64,000 bases of DNA from Ramlibacter humi (GTDB lineage Bacteria; Pseudomonadota; Gammaproteobacteria; Burkholderiales; Burkholderiaceae_C), in contig NZ_SMLK01000006.1 in NCBI RefSeq assembly GCF_004681975.1, positions 207,063 to 271,062 of the forward strand. Direction: 5' to 3'. The translations under genes were made by a program, and so were the position numbers. The notes beneath the pieces are model-generated. The model made no database searches and was not told the origin of the DNA. It saw nothing but the letters and a program-made list of their open reading frames with translations. Below, piece after piece: positions 26,513 through 38,380 of the stretch (position 1 is the stretch's first letter; every line of letters starts with the position of its first letter).

Positions 26513-27529
26513 TCAGCGGGCGTCGTGCGTCGAGGAGCTTCCCGCCGCGGCGGCGAGCCAATCGGTGACCGTGCGCGGCATCGCGAGCACATGCGCGGGC
26601 GGCCCGCCCGAAGGGAAGCCGACATGGCCGCCGGTGCAGGGCTGCCAGAGCGTCACGGAAGGACCCACCTGTCCCGGCGTCGGCAGGCTGTGCGCGGGGA
26701 CGAACGGATCGTTGCGTGCGTTCAGCACCAGCGCGGGGATGCGCACATGGGGCAGGTGCGGCTTGGCCGACGCGCGCGCCCAGTAGTCGTCGGTGTCGCG
26801 GAAGCCGTGCAGTGGCGCGGTGAAAAGGTTGTCGAACTCATACAGGTCTCGCGCGGCGAGCAGCGCTTCGCGATCGAACAGGCCCGGGTGCTGCGCCAGC
26901 TTCGCCAGCGCCTTCGGCCGCATGGTGCGCAGGAACATCGTGGTGTAGACGAGCCGGTTGAAGCCGCGGCCGATGGCCTCGCCGCCGGCTGCCAGGTCCA
27001 GCGGCGAACACACCGAGGCCGCGGCATCCGCGAGCCGCGCGGCGGATTGACCCATCTCACCAGCCCAACGCATCAGCGCGTTGCCGCCCAGGGACACGCC
27101 CACCGCGAGCAGGCGCCCCGTGTGGCGTTCGCGCAGCCGGCGCAGGATCCAGTCGACCTCCTCGAAGTCGCCCGAGTGGTAGGCGCGCGGCCCCAGGTTG
27201 ATCTCGCCGCTGCAGCCGCGGAAGTGCGGCACCACGAAAGCGAAGCCGCGCTCGCGCGCGCAGCTGGCGAAAGCTTCGGCGTAGTGGCTGCGCGAAGAGC
27301 CTTCGAGCCCGTGGAACAGCACCAGCAGCGGCGCATCGGGCGCGTGCGGCGCGTCGAGCCAGTCGAGGTCGACGAAGTCGCCGTCGGGGGCGGTCCACCG
27401 CTCGCGGCGATACGCGGGCGCGGGCCCATCGGTGCGCCGCGCCAGCAGCGCGGGCCAGATCGTCTGCAGGTTGCCGCCCGGCAGCCAGGCGGGCGCGGCA
27501 TAGGGCCAGGAAGAGTCGGCTGTCGTCAT
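26513..27529 (-). CDS. Alpha/beta hydrolase, YheT family
   Basis: This 338-aa YheT-type hydrolase shows the N-terminal WLPGGNLQTIWPAL, the oxyanion-side motif LFHGLEGSSRSHYA, the nucleophile elbow GVSLGGNALMRW, an Asp region NARNDPFVP and the catalytic His in GGHVGFP. The order matches the conserved YheT/EMB8 group, which has esterase activity of uncertain natural substrate. ATG 27529 is chosen; a longer start adds a short Arg-rich stretch. It stands alone with no obvious partner. Confidence 0.92.
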   Translation of the reverse strand: MTTADSSWPYAAPAWLPGGNLQTIWPALLARRTDGPAPAYRRERWTAPDGDFVDLDWLDAPHAPDAPLLVLFHGLEGSSRSHYAEAFASCARERGFAFVVPHFRGCSGEINLGPRAYHSGDFEEVDWILRRLRERHTGRLLAVGVSLGGNALMRWAGEMGQSAARLADAAASVCSPLDLAAGGEAIGRGFNRLVYTTMFLRTMRPKALAKLAQHPGLFDREALLAARDLYEFDNLFTAPLHGFRDTDDYWARASAKPHLPHVRIPALVLNARNDPFVPAHSLPTPGQVGPSVTLWQPCTGGHVGFPSGGPPAHVLAMPRTVTDWLAAAAGSSSTHDAR

Positions 27530-27612
27530 GACGCGGGCGGATCGATTCTGCCTGACCGACGGCGCCACGCCGGCGGGCGCGCGCGGCCTGAGCGGCCGGC
27601 ACCGGCCCGCCT

Positions 27613-28062
27613 TCAGTGCAGCACCGAAGGCGTGTCCGAAACTTCCTGGATCTCGCTGGGCGTGCCGGGGCTGGCGTGGTGCGCCACCAGCCGCCAGCCT
27701 TGCGCGGTCTTGTGCCAGATGTTGGTGGCGATCACCCAGGCTTCGCGCGGGCCCTGCGGCGTGAGCACCTCCACGCGCTCCAGCAGGTTGTGCACGCAGC
27801 TGGCCAGCGATTCGACCTTGCGCACGCGCTCGGGCCAGGCGCGGATGCTGCCGTTGGCGAACATCGCCTCGAACGTCGCGCGGATGGCCACGGGCCCCAC
27901 CACGCGCGGGCCGCCCGGGTGGATGCAGACGATCTCGTCCTCGTCGGCCCAGCAGGCCATCAGCTTCTCGATGTCGGCGTTCTGCAGCGCGTCGTAGAAC
28001 GCGGCTTCCACTTCGTCGGCGTTGCCTTCGAGGTTCGCGGCCTGGAGCTTGGACTTGCGCAT
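27613..28062 (-). CDS. NTF2/SnoaL-like domain protein
   Basis: This 149-aa cone-shaped NTF2-like fold protein shows an initial helix EVEAAFYDALQNADIEKLMACWADEDEIVCIHPGG, the RATFEAMFA helix, and the beta-strand pattern EAWVIATNIWHKTAQGWRLVAHHAS. Proteins with this signature in Comamonadaceae are small cytosolic DUF4440/SnoaL-like proteins of unknown role. It follows the NAD-binding gene by 23 bp and is probably co-transcribed with it. Confidence 0.85.
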   Translation of the reverse strand: MRKSKLQAANLEGNADEVEAAFYDALQNADIEKLMACWADEDEIVCIHPGGPRVVGPVAIRATFEAMFANGSIRAWPERVRKVESLASCVHNLLERVEVLTPQGPREAWVIATNIWHKTAQGWRLVAHHASPGTPSEIQEVSDTPSVLH

Positions 28063-28085
28063 GGGAAGCGCGATTGTGCCGCGAT

Positions 28086-28835
28086 TCAGCGGACCAACCA
28101 GCGGCGCACGGCTTCGCGCACGTCGCCCTGTGCCGCCCGCCAGACGGTCTCGGATGAGGCCACGTGGATGCCCGCGGGTGCGAGCTGCAGCGCGGCGGCG
28201 ACGAACTCCGCCACCTTCGTGGAGCGCACCGGCTGTTCGCTGCTGGGCACCATGTAGCGGAACACGCCCAGCATCCAGCCGGCCATGCGCGCCAGGAAGC
28301 TTGCGGGCGGCGCCGCGCCGGGCTTCTGCGCGGTGCGAACGATCAGCACGCGATCGAACCCGAGCGAAGCGACGGCGTGCTCGTCCAGGCTGGCGAGCCC
28401 TCGCTTGAGCGCTTCCGGCAGGCGCCCCTGCGCGTGCGGCAGCACGATGGCGATGGTGCGCACGCCGCTGCGGCGCATCCAGTCCGCGACCGCAGGCAGC
28501 TGTCCGGGCGCCGGCGTCCACAATGCACGCTCGCGGTCGTAGAACAGGCGTGGCGGCTCGAAGAGCACCAGGCCCGTGTCGGCCGCGCCGGGTGGCCATG
28601 CCTGCGGGTCGTCACCCGGCACCAGCATCGCGCCGACACCGCGCAGGCCGGTGCGTATCGGTTCGCGCGCCAGTACTTCGGCCGCGCGGAAATGCCGCAG
28701 GCCGACCAGCCGCCGCAGCACTTCGTTGCCAAGCAAGCCGGTGGCGCCGGCGATCACCAGACGCGGCAATACCGGACCGGCCGGCGGAGCGCCGCGTGCC
28801 GCGGCCTGCAGGGCTTGAATCGGCCCGTCATGCAT
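28086..28835 (-). CDS. NAD(P)-binding Rossmann protein (SDR-like)
   Basis: This 249-aa protein has an N-terminal nucleotide-binding motif VIAGATGLLGNEVLRRL (27-43), typical of atypical/extended SDR proteins of the NmrA/HTATIP2 kind. The catalytic YxxxK pattern is not clear (PSSEQPVRSTKVAEFV occupies the region), so it may be a redox sensor or chaperone-like member rather than an enzyme. Its start is 46 bp from the divergent lemA. Confidence 0.85.
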   Translation of the reverse strand: MHDGPIQALQAAARGAPPAGPVLPRLVIAGATGLLGNEVLRRLVGLRHFRAAEVLAREPIRTGLRGVGAMLVPGDDPQAWPPGAADTGLVLFEPPRLFYDRERALWTPAPGQLPAVADWMRRSGVRTIAIVLPHAQGRLPEALKRGLASLDEHAVASLGFDRVLIVRTAQKPGAAPPASFLARMAGWMLGVFRYMVPSSEQPVRSTKVAEFVAAALQLAPAGIHVASSETVWRAAQGDVREAVRRWLVR

Positions 28836-28880
28836 CCCGTCTATGCTACCGTCCCCTCCCTGTCACGAAGGAGAACTCGA

Positions 28881-29510
28881 ATGAGACGTTGGCTTGCGGT
28901 GCTGGCCGCCGTGCTCGCCCTCACGGGCTGCGGCTACAACGACTTCCAGCGGCTGGACGAGCAGACGCGCTCGGCCTGGGCCGAAGTGCTGAACCAGTAC
29001 CAGCGGCGCGCGGACCTGGTGCCCAACCTGGTCGCCACGGTGAAGGGCGAAGCCAACTTCGAGCAGGAGACGCTCACCCGCGTGGTCGAAGCGCGCGCCA
29101 AGGCCACCTCGGTGCAGGTCACGCCCGAAGTGCTGAACAACCCCGAGCAGTTCCAGAAATTCCAGCAGGCGCAGGGCGAACTGGGCAGCGCGCTCAGCCG
29201 CCTGCTGGCGGTGAGCGAGCGTTACCCCGACCTGAAGTCCAACCAGAGCTTCCGCGACCTGCGCGTGCAGCTGGAAGGCACGGAGAACCGCATCACCGTC
29301 GCGCGCGGCCGCTACATCCAGGCGGTGCAGGAGTACAACGTGCTGGCGCGCAGCTTCCCCTCCAACCTCACCGCGATGGCCTTCCACTACCAGCCGAAGC
29401 CCAACTTCACGGTGCAGAACGAAGCCCAGATCTCCGCGCCGCCGAAGGTGGACTTCGGCGCGTCGCCTCCGCCTGGCGTGGCCGCGTCCGGCACGCCGCC
29501 GTCCCGCTGA
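28881..29510 (+). CDS. lemA: LemA family lipoprotein
   Basis: This 209-aa protein has a lipoprotein signal with lipobox LTGC (C19), then the LemA helical domain: GYNDFQRLDEQTRSAWAEVLNQYQRRADLVPNLV and an EYNVLARSFPSN end motif. A disordered Pro/Ala/Gly tail follows about residue 185. GAAGGAGA precedes the ATG. LemA proteins pair with TPM-domain genes, as here, but their function remains obscure. Confidence 0.95.
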   Translation: MRRWLAVLAAVLALTGCGYNDFQRLDEQTRSAWAEVLNQYQRRADLVPNLVATVKGEANFEQETLTRVVEARAKATSVQVTPEVLNNPEQFQKFQQAQGELGSALSRLLAVSERYPDLKSNQSFRDLRVQLEGTENRITVARGRYIQAVQEYNVLARSFPSNLTAMAFHYQPKPNFTVQNEAQISAPPKVDFGASPPPGVAASGTPPSR

Positions 29511-29523
29511 CGCTCCGCGCCGC

Positions 29524-30423
29524 GTGCGTCGCTTCATCGCGCTTCTGGCCGCCACCCTGTTGTGGGTGGCCGGCGCGTGGGCGCAATCCGTGCAGCCGGT
29601 GCCCGAGCTCACCGCTCGCGTCATCGACCGCACCGGCACCCTCGACGACATCCAGCGCACGGGCCTGGAGCAGAAGCTGCAGGCTTTCGAGCAGCGCAAG
29701 GGCACCCAGATCGCGATGCTGCTGGTCGCCACCACGCAGCCGGAAGACATCGCCAGCTACGCCAACCGCGTGGCCAACGCGTGGAAGATCGGCCGCCGCC
29801 AGGTGGGCGACGGCGTGCTGGTGGTCGTCGCCAAGAATGACCGCAAGGTGCGCATCGAGGTCGCCAAGACGCTGGAGGGCGCCATCCCCGACCTGGCGGC
29901 CAAGCAAGTGATCGACGACGCGATGACGCCGCGATTTCGCCAAGGCGATTTCGCGGGCGGACTCAACGCCGCGGCCGACCAGCTGATCGCGCGCATCGAT
30001 GGCGAACCGCTGCCCGCGCCCGCGCAACGCCAGCAGCGCAACACCGCGGGCTTCGACTACTTCGACCTTGCCATCTTCCTGTTCTTCGCGGTGCCCATCG
30101 CGGGCACCGTGCTGCGCGGCATCTTCGGCGGCAAGCTGGGGCCCCTGATCACGGGCGGCGGCACCGGAATGCTCGCGCTGTTCGCGACCAGCAGCGCCTT
30201 CATCGCGGCCATCGCGGGGTTCATCGGGCTGGTGCTGGCGCTGTTGTCGGGCGGCCGGGGATCGGGCTCCGCCGCGCGTCGCAGCGGCTGGGGCGGGCCG
30301 GCGCTATTTCCCGGCGGCTGGAGCAGCGGCGGAGGCTCGAGCAGCAGCAGTGATTCCGGCGGCGGCTTCAGCTCCGGCGGCGGTGGCGACTTCGGCGGCG
30401 GCGGCGCCTCGGGAGACTGGTGA
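29524..30423 (+). CDS. TPM-domain membrane protein (YgcG-like)
   Basis: This 299-aa protein has a signal peptide (MRRFIALLAATLLWVAGAWA). A periplasmic TPM domain (about 30-160) carries LTARVIDRTGTLDD and IGRRQVGDGVLVVVAKNDRKVRIEV, then two membrane helices (about 180-200 and 215-245), then a Gly/Ser-rich tail ending GGGGASGDW. This is the classic YgcG layout found beside LemA. The GTG start is 13 bp after the lemA stop. Confidence 0.93.
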   Translation: MRRFIALLAATLLWVAGAWAQSVQPVPELTARVIDRTGTLDDIQRTGLEQKLQAFEQRKGTQIAMLLVATTQPEDIASYANRVANAWKIGRRQVGDGVLVVVAKNDRKVRIEVAKTLEGAIPDLAAKQVIDDAMTPRFRQGDFAGGLNAAADQLIARIDGEPLPAPAQRQQRNTAGFDYFDLAIFLFFAVPIAGTVLRGIFGGKLGPLITGGGTGMLALFATSSAFIAAIAGFIGLVLALLSGGRGSGSAARRSGWGGPALFPGGWSSGGGSSSSSDSGGGFSSGGGGDFGGGGASGDW

Positions 30424-30932
30424 TGCTTCGACGCCTGCAGCGCATCCTCAAGCATCGCTGGGTCGACGAGCGCGACCTGCGCAAGGCGATCCCGCCCGAC
30501 CTGGTCGTACGCCTCGCATCGCGCGTCACCGCCAGCGAGCGCCGCCACAGCGGCGAAGTGCGCATCTACGCCGAAGCGGGCCTGCCGCTCAGCTACCTCT
30601 GGCGCGATGCGCGGCCTCGCGAACGCGCGGTGGCCATGTTCGGCAAGCTGCGCATGTGGGACACCGAGCACAACAACGGCGTGCTCATCTACCTGCTGCT
30701 GGCCGAACGCGCGATCGAGATCGTGGCCGATCGCGGCCTGGCGCGCAAAGTCGAGGCGGGCGAATGGCAGCGCATCGTCGCCGGCATGGGTTCGGCCTTC
30801 CGCGAAGGCCGTTTCGAGGACGGGCTGACACAGGCGCTGTCGGAAGTCTCTGCGCTGCTGGTGCAGCACTTCCCGCTGGCCGAAGGCGAGGTGCGACCCA
30901 ACGAACTGCCCGACGAGCCGGTGCTGGGTTAG
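30423..30932 (+). CDS. TPM-domain protein, second copy
   Basis: This 169-aa protein has a TPM domain (RIYAEAGLPLSYLWRD...VLIYLLLAERAIEIVADRGL) without signal peptide or membrane anchors, so it is probably cytosolic. The ATG at 30423 overlaps the previous stop (TGATG). It is the third member of lemA-TPM-TPM, an arrangement seen in several beta-proteobacteria. The TPM fold resembles PSII repair TLP18.3 and often binds divalent metals; a phosphatase role is only analogous. Confidence 0.9.
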   Translation: MLRRLQRILKHRWVDERDLRKAIPPDLVVRLASRVTASERRHSGEVRIYAEAGLPLSYLWRDARPRERAVAMFGKLRMWDTEHNNGVLIYLLLAERAIEIVADRGLARKVEAGEWQRIVAGMGSAFREGRFEDGLTQALSEVSALLVQHFPLAEGEVRPNELPDEPVLG

Positions 30933-30962
30933 CCCGGGGCTTGCGCGGCGCCTGCGCGACGT

Positions 30963-31142
30963 ATGCTGCGCCCGATGGACTTCGACGACGACTTCTTCGC
31001 GCTGCTCGCCCTGAGCCTGGCCCTGGCCGCGCTGCTGGCGAGCTGGGCGCGCCGGCGCAACGTCAGCCCCCGGCGGCAGGTGCGCCGCATGATGGGCGCG
31101 GGCGCGCTGTTCGGCGCCGCGGCGCTCATGCTGCTGGACTGA
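30963..31142 (+). CDS. Small two-helix membrane protein
   Basis: This open frame encodes 59 aa, or 55 aa if the second ATG at 30975 is used. It begins MDFDDDFFALLALSLALAALL, has a basic middle (ARRRNVSPRRQVRRM) and a second hydrophobic segment (MGAGALFGAAALMLLD). The hydrophobic-basic-hydrophobic pattern and coding-like composition support a real small protein. It starts 30 bp after the TPM gene and overlaps the convergent sigma-factor gene by 17 bp. No ribosome-binding site is obvious. Confidence 0.45.
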   Translation: MLRPMDFDDDFFALLALSLALAALLASWARRRNVSPRRQVRRMMGAGALFGAAALMLLD

Positions 31143-32364
31143 CGCGCGCGGCCTGCCGCTGCAGGAAGGCGCGCACCGCGGGGTCGCGCTCCAGCCCGAT
31201 CGCGCGCTGGTAAGCCTCCGCCGCCTCGGCGCGCCACCCGCAAGCGACGAGCAAATGGGCGCGCGCCGCCCAGTACGGCTGGTACTCGTTCAATCGCTGT
31301 TCTTGTTCCAGCGGCGCCAGTGCCCGCAGTCCCGCCGCCGCGCCTTCGACTTCCGCCAGCGCCACCGCGCGGTTCAACGCGGCCACCGGCGAGCCGGTGA
31401 GCTGCCACAGCGCTTCGTACAGCTGCAGGATCGCGCGCGCGTCGGGCGATTCGCCGCGTTGGCGCACGGCGTGCGCGGACTGCACCGCGGCTTCGAGCTG
31501 GTAGCGGCCCGGCGCAGCCCGCTGTCCCGCGCGCCAGAGCAGCGTCTCGGCTTCGTCGATCATCGTGGCATCCCAGCGGCGCGGGTCCTGCCACGGCAGC
31601 GGCACGTACTCGCCGCCCTCCCGCCGCGCATCGCGGCGCGCGTGCGAATGCAGCATCAGCGCGAGCAAGCCCGACGCCTCCGGCTCTTCGGGCAGCAATG
31701 CCACCAGCAGGCGACCGAGCCAGATCGCTTCTTCCGCCAGGTTGCGGCGCGCGGGATCCGCGCCTGCCGCATCAGTCCAACCCTCGGCATACGCCGCGTA
31801 GATGGCAGCAAACACCGCGTCCAGCCGCTCGGCCCACAGCGCGCGCGGCGGCACTTCGAACGGCACGCCGGCTTGCCGGATGCGCGCCTTGGCTCGCACC
31901 AGCCGCTGGCCCATCGTGGCCGGCGCAACGAGGAAGGCCGAGGCGATGGTGGCGGCGTCGAAGCCCAGCACCGACTGCAGCATGAGCGGCGCGCGCACCG
32001 CCTCGTCGATGGCCGGGTGCGTGCAGGCGAACAGCAGGCGCAGGCGGTCGTCGGGGATGCCGCCGTCATCCGGCGCCTCGGCGAGCTCCTCCAGCAGGAG
32101 CGCGTGCTGCGCATACGACTCTTCGCGCAGCCGCGTCCGCACCGCGTCCACCTGCTTGCGCCGCGCGACCGTGAGCAGCCACGCCTCCGGGTTGTCCGGC
32201 GCGCCGGAGGCCGGCCATTGCGCCAGCGCGGCAGCGAACGCCTCGGACAGCGCGTCCTCGGCAGCCGCCACGTCGCGCGTGCGCGCGGCCAGGAAAGCCA
32301 CCAGCTTGCCGTAGCTGCGGCGCGCCGCGGCTTCAGCGGCCTGGGTGGCGCCGGTCTGCGGCAT
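31126..32364 (-). CDS. ECF42-type RNA polymerase sigma factor
   Basis: This 412-aa protein has sigma region 2 (about 10-80, EDALSEAFAAALAQWP), region 4 (about 110-180, LPLMLQSVLGFDAATIA-type helix pattern with GQRLVRAKARIR), then a long C-terminal extension of TPR-like helices (LYEALWQLTGSPVAALNRAVALAEV... AEAYQRAIGLERDP). That size and tail, with a DGPF-family gene 8 bp upstream, identify the ECF42 group, which has no anti-sigma factor and depends on its own tail. A matching promoter lies at 32782-32810. Confidence 0.93.
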   Translation of the reverse strand: MPQTGATQAAEAAARRSYGKLVAFLAARTRDVAAAEDALSEAFAAALAQWPASGAPDNPEAWLLTVARRKQVDAVRTRLREESYAQHALLLEELAEAPDDGGIPDDRLRLLFACTHPAIDEAVRAPLMLQSVLGFDAATIASAFLVAPATMGQRLVRAKARIRQAGVPFEVPPRALWAERLDAVFAAIYAAYAEGWTDAAGADPARRNLAEEAIWLGRLLVALLPEEPEASGLLALMLHSHARRDARREGGEYVPLPWQDPRRWDATMIDEAETLLWRAGQRAAPGRYQLEAAVQSAHAVRQRGESPDARAILQLYEALWQLTGSPVAALNRAVALAEVEGAAAGLRALAPLEQEQRLNEYQPYWAARAHLLVACGWRAEAAEAYQRAIGLERDPAVRAFLQRQAARVSPAA

Positions 32365-32372
32365 GGCGGCGG

Positions 32373-32729
32373 TCAGTACTCGGTCATCGGCCAGACCGGC
32401 CGGACTTCCATCGACCCGTGCGCCGCGCCTGGGCAGCGCGCCGCCCACGAGACGGCGACGTCCAGGTCCGGCACGTCGATGAGGTAGTAGCCGCCCAGCG
32501 CCTCGCGCGTCTCCGCGAAGGGACCGTTGTGCACCTCGGTCTTCTCGCCCTTGACGCGCACGACGGTGGAAGCGGACGGCGGGCGCAGCCGATTGGAGCC
32601 GAGCAGCACGCCGGCGCCACGCAGCGCCTCGGTGTAGGCCCGGTAGGCGGCCACCGCCTGGGTGCGGGTGGCTTCGGGCATGGCGGCGAACTTGGCGTCG
32701 TCGCTGTGGATCAGCAGCAGGTATTCCAT
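32373..32729 (-). CDS. DGPF (YCII-related) domain protein
   Basis: This 118-aa protein starts with MEYLLLIHSDDAKF and carries HNGPFAETREALGGYYLIDVPD, the motif that defines DGPF-family YCII-related proteins. It is typically encoded next to ECF42 sigma factors and regulated by them; no enzyme activity is firmly known. AAGGAG just upstream supports the ATG at 32729. It is coupled to the sigma gene with an 8-bp gap. Confidence 0.95.
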   Translation of the reverse strand: MEYLLLIHSDDAKFAAMPEATRTQAVAAYRAYTEALRGAGVLLGSNRLRPPSASTVVRVKGEKTEVHNGPFAETREALGGYYLIDVPDLDVAVSWAARCPGAAHGSMEVRPVWPMTEY

Positions 32730-32781
32730 AAGGGGCTCCTTGGCATGGGGTCAACGATGCCGCACCGCGCGGCACCTGGCA

Positions 32782-32810
32782 ATGTCGCCGCCGGCGCCCC
32801 GATTTCGACA
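32782..32810 (-). promoter_or_regulatory. ECF42-type promoter upstream of DGPF gene
   Basis: On the minus strand TGTCGA (32805-32810) and CGACAT (32782-32787) are separated by exactly 17 bp. The -35 and -10 match the ECF42 consensus described in Streptomyces (TGTCGA and CGA/TC), as I recall it. It lies about 53 bp from the DGPF start codon and 13 bp beyond the upstream ankyrin gene, so autoregulation of the pair is expected. Confidence 0.6.
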
Positions 32811-32822
32811 GGCGCCGGAGAA

Positions 32823-33944
32823 TCAGTGCATGCAGCTGCCGCTGGTCCAGGCAGCCAGCTGGCAGATCGCGAGGAAGGCACCGCCCTTGACCACGCCCGC
32901 GGCCGTGCGGCCTGCCAATGCCACCCGCTGCGCGAACGTCAGCCTGCCGCCTTTGGCTTCCAGCATCCCCCGCAATGCCAGCGCCTTCTCGTCGTCGCCG
33001 ATCACATGGCTTTCCGCGTACGCCGAATGGCCGGCGCCGAAGGGCCGGTTGGGATCCGCGCCCGCGTCCAGCAGCAGCGCCGCGCTGTCGGCCCGGCGTG
33101 AATGGACCGCGAAGTACAGCGGCGTTCCCGCGGGTGCGGGCTTGAATCGCGGCGCGGTGGGCCCATCGCCCAGCGGGATGCCCGGCAGGCCGGCGATGTC
33201 CAGATTCGGATCGGCGCCCGCGGCCAGCAGCGCTTTCAGGCAGCCGGGCGAGCCGGACGCCGCGGTGTGCAGCGCGGCCGCGGGGCGAGCGCCGGCGGCG
33301 AGCAGCCTGTCCACCACATCGGCTTCGTCGCCGCGAGCGCGCGGCCAGGAGCAGGCGTGGCTCAGCACCGCATCCAGCGTGTCTTGCGGATAGCGCCGCG
33401 CCGCCAGCCTTGACGCGAGCTCGGCGGCGCCTTCGTCGCTGGCGACCGCAAGGGCCTCCTGCTCGGAAGCGATGCGGCGCACCTGGAGTTCCGTCGAGCG
33501 CAGCGTCGCCAGGCCGAGCGTGTTGGCGACTTCCAGCGCGACGGTTTGCGGCCCGGGCGCCAACCTGCCCAGCGGGATGTCGGCCGTCCACACGGACTTC
33601 GAGCGCGGATCGGCGCACGGCGTGGAAGGAACGGCCACCACGATGCGCGCGTCCTCGCGCCGCACGACGGCTGCCTCAGGGTCGGGACATTGGTCCGGCT
33701 GTCCGCCACCGCCGACGACGATGACGCGCGCCGTGACGCTGTGGCCTTCCGTGGGCGTCTCGGGCCGGAACTCGATGCGCGAGTTGCCCAGCGCCGCCCG
33801 CATGGACTGGCGCTTCATCTCCTGCTCGCGCTCGATCATGCGCTGCCGGTACGCGTCGTCTGCCGCGCGCGCGGGAGGTGGCTGCTGCGCGTACGCCGAA
33901 GCGGCGGCAACCAGCAGGAGAACGGCGGCAAGGCGCAGGCTCAT
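32823..33944 (-). CDS. Secreted ankyrin-repeat protein
   Basis: This 373-aa protein has a signal peptide (MSLRLAAVLLLVAAASAYAQ). A beta-rich N-terminal domain (about 50-150) with paired Cys (QCPDPE, TPCADP) precedes ankyrin repeats (about 190-320, e.g. LLAAGARPAAALHTAASGSPGCLKALLAAGADPN and SAALLLDAGADPNRPFG). A C-terminal hydrophobic Cys-containing segment ends ICQLAAWTSGSCMH. Exported ankyrin proteins mediate periplasmic or surface protein contacts; the partner is unknown. It has no operon partner. Confidence 0.85.
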   Translation of the reverse strand: MSLRLAAVLLLVAAASAYAQQPPPARAADDAYRQRMIEREQEMKRQSMRAALGNSRIEFRPETPTEGHSVTARVIVVGGGGQPDQCPDPEAAVVRREDARIVVAVPSTPCADPRSKSVWTADIPLGRLAPGPQTVALEVANTLGLATLRSTELQVRRIASEQEALAVASDEGAAELASRLAARRYPQDTLDAVLSHACSWPRARGDEADVVDRLLAAGARPAAALHTAASGSPGCLKALLAAGADPNLDIAGLPGIPLGDGPTAPRFKPAPAGTPLYFAVHSRRADSAALLLDAGADPNRPFGAGHSAYAESHVIGDDEKALALRGMLEAKGGRLTFAQRVALAGRTAAGVVKGGAFLAICQLAAWTSGSCMH

Positions 33945-33961
33945 CCGCCGGATGCTACGAA

Positions 33962-33988
33962 TAAAAAAGCCCCGCGCAAGGCGGGGCT
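33962..33988 (-). terminator. Terminator of the atp operon
   Basis: AGCCCCGC (33968-33975) and GCGGGGCT (33981-33988) form an 8-bp GC-rich stem with loop GCAAG. On the minus strand it is followed by a T-run (plus-strand A-run 33963-33968). It lies 46 bp past the atpC stop, and ends transcription before the secreted ankyrin gene. A second weak dyad (AGCGC/GCGCT) sits between it and atpC. Confidence 0.75.
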
Positions 33989-34033
33989 GCGAGAGCGCTG
34001 GTTTTTCTTAGCGCTTGTTTCGCCGGCAGACCA

Positions 34034-34462
34034 CTACTTCTTCTGCCGGTATTTCTGCAGGGCGGCGATCTGGGCGGCCATGACGGCCAGTTCGGACTGG
34101 GCCTTGGCGATGTCGATCTCGCTGCGGGCGTTCTTGAGGGCTTCCTCGGCCGCGCGCTTGGCTTCGGCCGCCTTTTCCTCGTCCAGGTCCTTGCCGCGGA
34201 TGGCGGTGTCGGAGAGCACCGTGACGCGGTTGGGCTGCACCTCCAGGATGCCGCCGGCCACGAACACGAATTCCTCGCCGCCGTCGGCCTTCTCGATGCG
34301 CACCGAGCCGGGCCGCACGCGCGTGATCAGCGGCGTGTGGCGCGGGTAGATGCCGAGCTCGCCGGCTTCGCCGGGCAGCGCGACGAAACGCGCCTCACCG
34401 GAGAAGATCGACTCCTCGGCGCTCACCACGTCGACGTGGATGGTGTGCGGGGTATCGGCCAT
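34034..34462 (-). CDS. atpC: ATP synthase subunit epsilon
   Basis: This 142-aa F1 central-stalk subunit has an N-terminal beta-sandwich ([38 protein letters not shown]) and a C-terminal helical hairpin ([20 protein letters not shown]). It is the last gene of atpIBEFHAGDC, 4 bp after atpD. It couples rotation and can inhibit hydrolysis. Length and order are canonical for beta-proteobacteria. Confidence 0.97.
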   Translation of the reverse strand: MADTPHTIHVDVVSAEESIFSGEARFVALPGEAGELGIYPRHTPLITRVRPGSVRIEKADGGEEFVFVAGGILEVQPNRVTVLSDTAIRGKDLDEEKAAEAKRAAEEALKNARSEIDIAKAQSELAVMAAQIAALQKYRQKK

Positions 34463-34465
34463 GGC

Positions 34466-36767
<2,302 letters not shown>

Positions 36768-36791
36768 TGCTAGGTTCCTGTGTGGGAAGGC

Positions 36792-38345
<1,554 letters not shown>

Positions 38346-38380
38346 GACTCGTTCCTTGTGTCCTTGGGAGCGGGGACGGC

